A DNA stretch of 64,000 nucleotides from contig NW_004454290.1 in assembly GCF_000283155.1 (NCBI RefSeq), forward strand, positions 151,676 through 215,675. Direction: 5' to 3'. A program made the position numbers and the translations under genes. The notes beneath the pieces were generated by a model, which was not told the DNA's origin, ran no database searches, and saw only the letters and a program-made list of their open reading frames with translations. Each line of letters opens with the position of its first letter. The stretch's first letter is position 1. Origin of the DNA: Ceratotherium simum simum. Taxonomy: Eukaryota > Chordata > Mammalia > Perissodactyla > Rhinocerotidae. Shown here in pieces: positions 24,050 to 33,908 of the stretch.

Positions 24050-24815
24050 ATCAAAAGTGGTCTTCCTTCTCTCTGGTCTCTACCTGCCCTAGGTGTACCA
24101 GGTCAGTTTGCAAATCAACAGAAAAGTATGAAAGATCTAAAATATTGTTTCAACTTTATAGGTAATTGAGGGTCAGTTATTTTTGTTAATATGAAAGAAT
24201 TTGTCTTATAGAAACACCAGTGTCCTGCAATTGTGGAGGATGGCTTATAGTGGGAAGAAATAGAATCCAGGGAGACTGCTTGTAATACTCTTGTAATAGT
24301 CTAGGCAAGAACTAATTTCTTGCAGAAAGGAAGAATTGGATCCTAGAACTATTGCAGAACAAAGATAGATTGGATATGGAGGATGAGAAAAAACACACGC
24401 TTAAACATGTCTCAGAAATTTACAGCTTGGATTAGTAACAATATTTTGAAACCTTTGTTGAGCACCAGAATCTGAGTGAGAGAAAAGATTTTGACAGGAG
24501 GTGGAAGAGGATAAGAATGGTTGGATTAAAGTATATATAATCTAGTAGCGATAATAATAACTGGGCCAAAGGCCTTAGGAAAAGTATCTGAGCCTCCCTG
24601 TTAAGGAATTCAGAGACAGAACCTACAAACAACTGTCTATTGGGTGTTCAAGTCGGTTATATCAAGGGTAAGACATGTCACCAATTGGGCAACCAGTGAA
24701 TGCTGAAGCAAAGATGAATTATTCTAGCCATGTGTTTTCTGCAAGGGGAAATCAGGCCTTCTTTCCTATAAGAGTTTGTAGAGAAATCATAAAACTAGTT
24801 CTAAGACAGTAGCAG
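24050..24815. other. Intergenic sequence, unit A
   Basis: No gene. The stretch around 24235-24390 ('ctcttgtaatagtctaggca', 'ttggatatggagga') resembles the same unassigned old repeat family as 8441-8670. Confidence 0.4.
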
Positions 24816-24932
24816 TAGTTCTAAACCAAATTAATTTTAATGAATGACTGCATGGAAATGGGGTATATGATTAGTAATGAAAGGGAACTGTGTTCTTTAA
24901 AGGCAAGCAACACAAAGACAGATCAATGGATG
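24816..24932. promoter_or_regulatory. Conserved block upstream of OR10R, unit A
   Basis: It matches 44830-44946 in unit B with three differences in 117 bases, whereas the sequence on both sides differs at about 15%. It lies about 490-600 bp before the OR10R start and contains clustered homeodomain-like cores (ATTAATTTTAATGAATGA near 24830-24847). It is a candidate promoter, inferred from conservation and motif only. Confidence 0.4.
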
Positions 24933-25269
24933 CTTCTCTAAATGAGGAATGTACTAAAAGCAGGTGGGAGGTGGATCATCAGACATTAGTGCCTTTGCTT
25001 ACAGAATATATGTATCAGCAATATGGATGAAACTATGACCACTTAAAATCATAATTAATAGAAGCAAAGATTTTTGGAGGATTAGACTGCCAAAAATTAC
25101 TGCAAACTACATAAGTCTGCAAGGAGGGGGCCTGAAGGGTAGGCTTTATTTGAGCAAATTTGTGTGCACTTCATGTAGACCCCTGTCCTCAAATTCAATG
25201 CTAAAATCATTGGCAGAAAAATAGAACTATGTGTGCATATTAATTTAGGATAATTCTTGGTTAATGTAT

Positions 25270-25314
25270 AATCCTTTTTTCTCTCCCATGCTTGTTGTTT
25301 CTCATTCATACCAG
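25270..25314 (+). promoter_or_regulatory. Putative splice acceptor for the OR10R coding exon
   Basis: A pyrimidine-rich tract (25270-25307) is followed by 'ataccag' ending at 25314, about 100 bases before the coding start. The tract and AG are kept in unit B. A donor-like 'gggtaagt' at 25338-25345 also survives in unit B as 'gggtgagt', so a tiny upstream exon is possible. Confidence 0.35.
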
Positions 25315-25417
25315 AGTGGTGCTAGCTACTTTATGAAGGGTAAGTTTCCCTAATTTCTCAACTCCAAAAGTTTTTGGACCTGATCATATGGGCTTTATTC
25401 CACAGAATCAGTTCTCC

Positions 25418-26359
25418 ATGGCCAATTCCTCCTGTGTTACTGAGTTCCTCTTGCTAGGTTTCTCCAGCCTTGGGGAATTGCAGCTTGTCCTCTTTGTGGT
25501 CTTTCTCTGCCTCTACTTGATCATCCTGAGTGGAAACATCACCATCATCTCAGTCATCCGCTTGGATCGCAGCCTCCACACACCCATGTACTTCTTTTTG
25601 TGTGTCCTCTCTACCTCTGAGATCTTCTACACAATTGTTATCCTGCCCAAGATGCTTATCAACCTGCTCTCTGCACTCAGGACACTCTCCTTCATGAGTT
25701 GTGCCACCCAGATGTTCTTCTTCCTTGGTTTTGCTATCACTAATTGCCTGCTTCTGGGAGTAATGGGTTATGATCGTTATGCTGCCATCTGCTGGCCTTT
25801 GCACTACCCCATTCTTATGAGTTGGAAGGCATGTGGACAACTGGCAGCAACCTGTATTGTTAGTGGCTTCCTATTATCTCTGGAAGGAACAACTTTGGTG
25901 TTTAGCCTCCCTTTCTGTGGATCCAACAAGATCAACCACTACTTTTGTGATATTTCACCAGTCATCCGTCTCGCTTGTGCTGAAACCTACATCAATGAAC
26001 TGGTCATCTTCATTTTTGGGGTCTTAGTGCTTATTGTACCCTTGATCTTCATCTGCATCTCTTACGGCTTTATTGTCCATACCATCCTGAAGATTCCATC
26101 AGCTGAAGGCAAGCAAAAAGCCTTCTCCACCTGTGCCTCCCATCTCATTGTGGTCATTGTCCATTATGGCTGTGCTTCCTTTGTCTACCTGCGACCCTCA
26201 GCCAAATATACATCAGACAAAGACAGGTTGGTGACAGTGACCTATACCATCATCACCCCACTGTTGAACCCTGTGGTATACAGCCTCAGAAACAAAGACG
26301 TACAGCTGGCCATTCAGAAAATGATTGGGAAGACTGGGTTCCCTCTTAAGACTTTATAA
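25418..26359 (+). CDS. OR10R2: Olfactory receptor, family 10 subfamily R
   Basis: An intact single-exon odorant-receptor GPCR of 313 residues with all hallmarks. It has the glycosylation site Asn3-Ser-Ser, PMYFF at 56-60, the TM3 cysteine at 95, GYDRYAAIC at 117-125, ECL2 cysteines 167 and 177, SY at 215-216 in TM5, KAFSTCASH at 234-242 in TM6, and NPVVY at 284-288 followed by SLRNKD. I recognise it as OR10R, which neighbours OR10K in human 1q23. An in-frame ATG at 25388 would add ten residues. I prefer 25418 because it gives the canonical length and places the glycosylation site at the terminus. It is divergent from OR10K in the same unit. Expected role: odorant detection through Golf in olfactory cilia; the ligand cannot be inferred. 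Of the four OR copies here it looks the most likely to be functional. Confidence 0.93.
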   Translation: MANSSCVTEFLLLGFSSLGELQLVLFVVFLCLYLIILSGNITIISVIRLDRSLHTPMYFFLCVLSTSEIFYTIVILPKMLINLLSALRTLSFMSCATQMFFFLGFAITNCLLLGVMGYDRYAAICWPLHYPILMSWKACGQLAATCIVSGFLLSLEGTTLVFSLPFCGSNKINHYFCDISPVIRLACAETYINELVIFIFGVLVLIVPLIFICISYGFIVHTILKIPSAEGKQKAFSTCASHLIVVIVHYGCASFVYLRPSAKYTSDKDRLVTVTYTIITPLLNPVVYSLRNKDVQLAIQKMIGKTGFPLKTL

Positions 26360-28247
26360 TTGGAGCATTTTTCAACAGTACACACCCATTTAGGCCAAAT
26401 GTGTCACTTACTGTTTAACTCATAAAAATTTCTAGTCTATTTATCCATACAATTGTGTGGACCTGGATGAGTTGTTTGACACTGTTGGACCTTAATGTTC
26501 TCTTACTTAAGGGATGCATACTAATATATTCATCTCAGGGTTGTTGTAAAGATTAAGAGTGATAGCAAAACATCTGTCACTAAAGAATAACTCTTCTCCT
26601 CCTCTCCTTTCTCCAGATTTATCATTCTGAAAATGGTCTTAACCATTACCTCTTTCCCTGTGTTTAGCTGTTTGCCCAAAATGTCCAATTATACTCTTTA
26701 TTGAATGTCATGTCCAGCTTGCGACGAAGTGCTCTGGCCTGAATGTTGCTTAGATCTAGGAGTACGACATAAAGGGGAAAATGTTACCGTACCAGTAATT
26801 ATAAGATTTAAGCTTGACATTGGTTAGGTCATGACTTTAACAAAGCTATTATTGTTCTCTGAATCTAAATTTTAAAATTCAGAAAATATGGATAATATAA
26901 ATTTCCTTTTTTTTCTTCACAGGGTTTTTTTTGTTTGTAATGCATCATATGAAAAAAAGTATAATAAAATATAAAACCACATAACGTAAGACTCTTATTA
27001 TATTAATCAAGACGTTGCACCTTTCTCCAAGGAGCTTTTACTTCTTTGATTCTCCCAAAATAATATTATGGGATGCCAATTCTGACCCCTGCTTTGAACT
27101 ACACATTACGTAACATAGATGATATGCTATGTAAATGAATAGATAATAATAAACATCCAGGTCCATGTCAGGCTGAAGATGTCTGCATGGCCTTCCACAC
27201 TAAGTTTATTAAGAAGAGGGAGCCACCCAGTTTCAATTTATCGTCAGACTATAAAATTTTAGAGACAGGATGACTTTGGTGGTCATCTCGTCGTACCTCA
27301 CCCGTACGGAAATTCCTTCATCCGTGGTTCCAAGAGGAATCAGACTGCACCGACTGGATATCAGTGACTTCACAAAATGTACATTCTTGTTATTTTCGAC
27401 TCTCATTATTATTTCCCCTCATTTTAGCTGATATTCGGCTCTCTGTGATTTTCCCACTTTCTGCCTCTTGTGTCACACTATAAGTCTAATCTTGGTTCAC
27501 AGATGTTTAAGGCAGTTATGATGATAATTTGAACATTTCTTGTTACTTGTGTGACCTGAATTTCAGACACCTCATCTTCTCATGTGCAGTTTCCTGGATA
27601 TGCTACAGCTTATCAATGTCCGTTCTAAAGCATAATGAACAAAACTGAAGTTCATATTTCATGTGTGACCTCCATTTCCAGGGTAAAATGTAACTGTTTT
27701 CTTCCTCGTTAATTTTATTTACATTTTCAAATTAAAGTGCATAAAATCATCAATAATGCTCTCTGATTTTTAAATTACTACCTCTATTCTTATTTTGTCT
27801 CCCATTTTTCAGTTTTTGTATTACATTCTTTTATATTATTTCCATTCTTACTAGTTAAGTAGTTAAGGCATTTTTGGCACTACATATCTCTTTAAGTACA
27901 GCACTGCCCATCTCCAATTTTGTTCTGTTCTTTTTTTTTCCTAACAGGTTTTCAACTGTCATTTATAGATGACATATCTTTTAAGAATGAAATATTTATT
28001 ATAGATATTTCCTTGCTGATATTTAAATAACTCATTTTACTTATTTATAGTTTTTTTGTGTGTGTGTTAGTGAGCAAACGTGATTGGTGTAATTTCTGTT
28101 TTTAGAATTTATTGAGTTTTCTTATTGGCTTCTCCCAAACTATTCCTGGTGAAGTATTTTCATTTAGATTAAAATAGCATGCATATTATGGATGTGATCT
28201 TAATTTTGTTATTAAATGATTTAAGTATGCAACATCATCTTTGTGTG
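26360..28247. other. Intergenic sequence 3' of OR10R, unit A
   Basis: No gene. A MIR-like passage lies at 26470-26575 ('ggttgttgtaaagattaaga'). An AATAAA hexamer occurs near 26963 but is not tied to a clear transcript end. About 27680-28247 resembles antisense L1 sequence, low confidence. The stretch ends at the junction between units A and B. Confidence 0.4.
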
Positions 28248-28467
28248 CATTTTTGAAATCTGAGTAGTGGGTAGATAAAAAGTGAGAAAGAATAAATTTC
28301 AGGAAAATATGGAATAATGTATGTAAATGTGAGGAGGCATGAAACAGAACACCATGTGGAACAGCAAGTTCTTTGGTTAAGGAGTTAAAATCTACCTTCA
28401 CATCTGTTAGCAGCTATTGGAGGATTTATAAGCTGGGACATTATCTGATGAAATTTTCATTTAGAAA

Positions 28468-28493
28468 GATGATGATGATGACATTGATGATGA
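28468..28493 (+). repeat. (GAT)n microsatellite, unit B copy
   Basis: Paralogue of 8282-8311. The second half is shortened and altered to 'gatgatgagcatc'. Confidence 0.8.
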
Positions 28494-28993
28494 GCATCAA
28501 CATTTAAATAGTGTCTAGTGAATGGCAGACACTGTCCTAAGTGTCGAACATATTTTATATAATTTAATCCTCACAACAACTCGAGACATGCCTGACAGCA
28601 ATGTGAGCAATGGATTGGGGACAATCAGACTTGAAATTCTTGCAGCGATCTAAAGGAAACAGAATGGTTATTTCTGTGGAAATGGAGAAGGAATGTAATT
28701 GAAGAACTGTAGGCCAGTAGAATCTCTAGGACTTAGTGACTGATTTAATGTGTGGTGTGAGGGAAAAGAAATGTGAAGATGACGTCCATGTGCGTGGCTT
28801 GGATGCCTGGGTGAATGGCGTTAACATTCACCAAGATACAGCATGAAGAGAGCAGAAAATTTGAGGGCAGAAACTGGTGAATTTAATTTGGGCTTTCTCA
28901 TAACCCCTCACAACACTTATTAGAACTGTCTTCTTAGAGAGTTGAGCCAGATAGCCAGACGGCCTGGTGAGGGATGGCAAGCTAGTTTAAAGC

Positions 28994-29178
28994 AAAGGAT
29001 ATAGAACCAGGTCAGTCCATGGTTTGAGTCACAGTTCTATCCTTTGTATTTATGTGACTTGTACAAGAAACAATTTCCCCGGTTTGTAATTACTTCATCT
29101 GAAAAATGAAACAGATAATAACTACTTTAGGGAAGTGTTGTGAATTTTAAACAAAATATTCTGTTAAAAATGTTTGTG
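28994..29178 (+). mobile_element. MIR SINE, unit B copy
   Basis: Paralogue of 8812-8995, with the same MIR core and tail. Its 3' end is interrupted by the unit-B ERE. Confidence 0.65.
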
Positions 29179-29420
29179 GGGGCCGGCCCCGAGGCGTAGT
29201 GGTTAAGTTCGCGTGCTCCACTTAGGTGGCCCAGGGATCACAGGTTCAGATACCCAGCGTGGACCTATGCACGGCTTAACAAGCCATGCTGTGGCGGTGT
29301 CACATGTAAAGTAGAGGCAGATGGGCATGGATGTTAGCCCAAGGCCAATCTTCCTCAGCAAAAAGAGGGGGATTGGCAGCAGATGATAGCTCAGGGCTAA
29401 TCATCATCACACACACACTA
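29179..29420 (+). mobile_element. ERE SINE private to unit B
   Basis: The head 'ggggccggccccgaggcgta', 'gtagaggcagatgggc' body, 'gctaatcatcatcac' end and a CA/A-rich tail identify a short-form ERE. The target duplication is 'aaaaatgtttgtg' (29166-29178) against 'aaaaagtttgtg' (29421-29432). Unit A has the empty site at 8982-8994. Confidence 0.95.
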
Positions 29421-29432
29421 AAAAAGTTTGTG

Positions 29433-30570
29433 AAACATAAGACAATATAAAGATGTAAGTTATTATTACAGCGATGGAGAGTGATTCAGACAGGGTAGAC
29501 CACTTGCCCAAGCACATACTGCTGTCAGGATAGGACAACAAATTAGATTTTCAGTTCCATATTGTTTGAAATAGAAATTTTTGTGAGTCTTCCTTTACAG
29601 GAATCCAAATGTGCAGTTTATTCTTTGAGTGATGTTATTAGTATTAAGATTGGATTTATGCAGATGCCTTCATGCAACTTGACTTCCTCCTTTGGTGAAC
29701 AAAGGCACAGTTTGGTGAAATGACTGAACAGGTTTGGTCAAGGAGACTGCAGCCGTTGAACAGAGCTAAGCTAAGTTACTGCCATGAAAATAAAATAGGA
29801 ATTGGGAGTCTTGCTGGTTTTGTCTTCGCACCCTTCTCCTGAAGGAAAAATTCCTTTAGATCTCAGAATAGTTTCAGTGAAAGAATAGAGGAGAAAACCA
29901 AGGTCCATTCTACACATGAGAATCCTAGGCAATGACATTCTGGTCACACCAATGAAGCCTCCAAGCCAGCACCGGTCCCTAGGATTGACACTAGAGTCAC
30001 CTTATAAAATGTTGTCCAGAAAGCCTTTGCAACACTGACCCTACACCACATTTAGAGAACTGTGTTTGAAGGGAGACCGAGATCAAGGGGTGACAGCATG
30101 ACAAGGCGGGCGGAGAACCAGACTAAGAATAATAAGAGATCTGTGTTAATTTCAGCTATCCTGCTTACTGCTGTTTTGAAGTTCTTGCAGTGATAGAAAT
30201 GAGATAGAATGAGACTGTAGAAATGGAGCAGGGATATGACCGAAAAACCTGTAAGCCAGTAGAATCTATAGGACTTACTGGCTGATTCAATGTGTGTTGT
30301 AAGAAAGAAAAAAAAAGAAAGGCAAAAGTCACTTTCAGGTGCATGACCTGGCTACCTGAGAGCATAGAGTTGCCATTCCCTAAGGCAGGAGATGATGATG
30401 GTTAAGCAAGCTTTGGGGCAGAAACGGCAGAATACCCAAGGCTATTCATGATACAACATCCTTTTTATTCCAGGCACTATAGAAGGAACAGGACTGACAA
30501 GGTTGTATTTATTATAAAATCTGTGCCTTCAGGAATTTCAAATTCATTCTAAGGAGAGACAATAAACAAT
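29433..30570. other. Intergenic sequence, unit B
   Basis: Collinear with 8995-10114. It holds the paralogue of unassigned repeat fragment 2 near 30175-30320. No gene. Confidence 0.4.
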
Positions 30571-31010
30571 TATGTGGCCTTTGCTTGCCTCCAACTCATC
30601 CAGCTCTTTCTTGCTTCAGGGCTATTGCACATGTTGTTCCTTCTGTCTAAAAGGATCTCCCCAAATAATTCCCCTTATATAGTAATTCCTACTTAGCCTT
30701 CAGTTTATAGATTACATGTTAATTCTCCAGGGAGTCCAGATTCACAGCATTCAACATAAATTAGGTTTATTCTAGCATCATTTCTTCTAGCTCCTGCATG
30801 TACTTTTCCTTCAGAGAATAGTTGTCAACTTGTGGTAAATTATGTTTCGCTGAATTTATTTCTTTACTGGGTCTCTCCCAAACCAAACCATAGAACTATG
30901 AGGACAGAGACCACATATATTTTGTTCATCATCAATTTGCAGTAGCTAAAGGAGCATCTTATATGTATTAAGCAATAAATAAATATTTGTTGAAGTAATA
31001 AGAGATATAA
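30571..31010 (+). mobile_element. LINE2 (L2) 3' end, unit B copy
   Basis: Paralogue of 10115-10560 with the same 'agctctttcttgcttcaggg', 'tatgaggacagagacc' and 'gcaataaataaatatttgtt' order. Confidence 0.72.
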
Positions 31011-32173
31011 TAAAAATAAATGCAGGGCGCTATGAGAACACAAAGAAGGCAGAGCCTAATATCAACAGCAGAGTGTGACAGGGAGACAAGAAGGCTTTAG
31101 AGAGAAAGTGAGAGAGTATCAGAGGTTGTCCCTAAATATGAGATAGAGTATGAAAATTAAATAAAGGAGAGCAGCTATTCCAAAGAGAAGCAGCAGCCCA
31201 CGAGAAAACATGGAAGAATACAGAATCTTGTCTGTTTGAAGACCAGTAAATAATTGATTAGCTTCAGAGTGACTAATTAGGCTCACATGAGAAATAGATA
31301 AGAATAATGTTAAAATAATAATGCCAGAGAGGGAAACAGAAACTAGATAATAAATTCTTGCTAACAGAGGTCACTTGGTTTCATCCTGTATAGCAAAGGG
31401 AGTCACTGAAGGATTTTTCCATGGATTTTCTGGCCTTTAGTGAACTTTAACACTCCATCCTATTAAGATTAACTAAATATCTTTGCTTAGATTACGTGAG
31501 ATACTTCAGCAATTAGTCAATGTTAGTAGCTGCCTTGAAGAGAATAAATAGGTATTACTTTCAGGGAATGAATATGAGAGCTAAAGCAGGATAGTATGGG
31601 AAGGACATATGTATATATAGGATATGTATAGGAAGGAGACTCCATAATGAGGTTCCAACTTCAAACAAAGGAAGAACTGAACAATTTCAAGTAAAGACAT
31701 TTTAATAGGTAGATTGAGGAGGGTAAATCAGGGACCAAAAAGGCCACTAAACTTTGCAGTAGAATGAAGGTCCAAGGTTGCCTGTCAACTTCAGGAAAGG
31801 GAACACTGGTAGTAGAAGGAGTACGGATAGATATGCAGATTTTCTTCTTCTCTTCCTTGTAACTAAACAGCTTGGATGCATCTTTGATCTCATCCATTGA
31901 CTTATTTGTTTTTGAACAATCAATCTTTAGAGCAGTGAAATATGATGAAATTTGTTCTAAAAATGAGTAATCCTTTCCCACATCTGCATAGCCTTCTTAG
32001 AGTATCATTGATGGTAAAAGCCAGAATGTCTTAACTTCTTTGAGCCTCATTCTCCTCCTATGTAAAATGTGCTTATGATACAGTGTGTTCTACACTTAAA
32101 GGAGAAAAATGTGTGAAAGTACACATTTTACCTAAAAGATATACAATTAACCAAATGGTTAAAACTTGACTCT
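31011..32173. other. Intergenic sequence 3' of the OR10K pseudogene
   Basis: Collinear with 10561-11712. The 106-codon open frame at 31661-31981 has no recognisable domain and is not kept open in unit A. Confidence 0.4.
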
Positions 32174-33114
32174 TTAATTAATAGGATATGAAGTCTGACC
32201 CATTACTCTTCGAAGGGCTGAATTGAATTCCTTATTTCTCATACTGTAAATCATTGGATCGAACAGTGGAGTGAGGATGGTATAAGACACAGATATTAGG
32301 ATGTCTGGACTTGGAGAATAATTGGACTTGGGCCTTAAGTAGATGAAAGAGACACAACCATAATGAACAGTGATCACAATGAGATGGGAGGCACAGGTAG
32401 AAAAGGTCTTGTATCTTCCAACAGTGGACGGAATTTTTAGAATGGCAGAGATGATGCAGATGTAGGAGACCAGGATAAGTACAAGTGGAATAACCAAGGC
32501 AAACATGGCAAGTATGAATAGGACCAACTGATTGAGGTGAGAGTGATGGGATGCCAACTTGAGGACAGGAGAGGTGTCACAGAAGAAGTGATGGAGCTGA
32601 TTGGAGGAGTGGAAGGGCAGGTTAAATACTAGGAAGGTAGTGACCAATGAGACAGTAAAGCCACAGGCACATGCAGCAGCCACTACTCCCAAACATACCC
32701 CATGTCCCATGAGCAACGTGTAGTGCAGAGTGTTACAGATGGCCGTGTAGCGATCATAACCCATGGCTGCCTGCAGGGAGGAGTGAGAGCAGCCAAGGAA
32801 GAAGAAGAAAACTTCTGGATGGCACAGCCCAGGAAGGAGATGGTCTTTTTCGGGGCCAGCAGATCAGCCAACATCTTGGGTACAAAGACGAAGGTGTAGC
32901 AAATCTCAAAGCAGGAGAGGACAGCAAGGAAGAAGTACATGGGGGTATGGAGTGCTCTGTCCAGGACAATGGTGGAAATGATGATGGCATTGGTGCCCAG
33001 AGTGAACAGGTAGAGAAGCAGAAAGACCATGAAGAGCAGCAGCTGCAGCCTGGCCAGAGATGAGAATCCAAGGAAGACCCACTCTTTCAGCAAGGTCTCG
33101 TTGACTCGCTCCAT
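32174..33114 (-). pseudogene. OR10K1-like pseudogene: OR10K pseudogene (1-nt frameshift), unit B
   Basis: Paralogue of 11713-12654, one base shorter (941 against 942). The first 102 codons read as a normal OR10K N-terminus, including the glycosylation site, PMYFF and the TM3 cysteine at 97. A single base is then lost in the purine-rich run at 32801-32812. Beyond it, another frame carries GYDRY, ECL2, KTFSTCASH and the TM7 region to the stop. Other departures: AICNP reads AICNT, and the TM7 NPxxY is DPMIY. The start is conserved with the unit A copy. No complete receptor can be made from this sequence. Because only one base separates it from an open frame, an assembly error or a segregating allele cannot be excluded. 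Confidence 0.88.
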
Positions 33115-33379
33115 GGAGATCCCTTCTATGTAGAGGGGCAGGGACAGAGACAGAGACCAGGATCCAGGGAGGAGAGTAGAAACATGTGGGAAACTCAGGA
33201 CAAAGTGTGCAGGTGGCAGGCATTTCTAGATGTTTGGAGGAACTCCCTCTCAAAAACGTCAGCTAAAATAAGAATTAAGGCTAAACATGCAACAGAATAA
33301 CTGACAATCACTTAGGACGCTTTCTCGAAGACTAGGACATGTCATCTCTCCAGCTATGGATAAAGGAATTGTCTAATCA

Positions 33380-33621
33380 TTTTCCTTTATATTTTACTCA
33401 TAAAGTTTTTTCTTGCTCACTACTAGCCCAGGGAAACTAGTTCTCCAAAAGTGAAAAATATGGTTAACTTCAGCTATCTGAACTTGATCAGAATGCAGAA
33501 TGAAAGAATGAGTAGTGTTCAGACACAAACATGTGAACCTCAGTTTATCCAACCATAAAATGGGGAGGGAGAGGAAGAATTAGATGATCTCTGAGCAAAA
33601 GTGTGAGTGGATTTGTGTTTA
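33380..33621. promoter_or_regulatory. Conserved block 1 upstream of the OR10K pseudogene, unit B
   Basis: Paralogue of 12922-13163, one mismatch in 242 bases. The EBF-like core is preserved although the gene is broken. That weakens the case for ongoing constraint in this copy and makes gene conversion or recent pseudogenisation worth considering. Confidence 0.4.
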
Positions 33622-33786
33622 CTGATGACTTATTATATGCTAAGAGGTGTGGTAAGCACATCATATACCTTATGTCAATTGTTCATTGGAACAATCTTAT
33701 GTCAACACCCAAAACAAGAAGGAAAAATAAAAGTCTTTAGTATTATTTCTGACAGACTAACAATAGATCAATTAGAAACATTACCA

Positions 33787-33908
33787 GAGGTTCTGCAAAC
33801 TAGAGCACTGAGCTAAAGGTGGAACAGAAGATAACACTAGTCTAAAGAAAAGTTTTTCCTTTTTCAGGAAGAGAAGAGTCACCACAGTAGTAGAAAAGTA
33901 CTAATTAA
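33787..33908. promoter_or_regulatory. Conserved block 2 upstream of the OR10K pseudogene, unit B
   Basis: Identical by eye over 122 bases to 13329-13450, TAATTA core included. Confidence 0.38.

Larger units (their letters stand above)
8062..28247 (+). repeat. Tandem segmental duplication, unit A
   Basis: Sequence from about 8062 reappears in the same orientation from about 28249 and stays collinear to the end of the unit. The shared order is GAT microsatellite, MIRs, L2 end, OR10K (-), conserved upstream blocks, L1 fragment, LTR-like repeat, OR10R (+) and L1-like end. Sampled noncoding stretches differ at very roughly one base in ten. Unit A carries a private ERE (23754-24032) and about 230 bp (about 22440-22671) missing from unit B. 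Both of its OR frames are open. Confidence 0.95.

Noticed and set aside
27250..27360. CpG-containing stretch as a possible CpG island promoter
   Set aside because: Only a handful of CpGs in AT-rich context, partly lost in unit B, with no gene nearby starting there.
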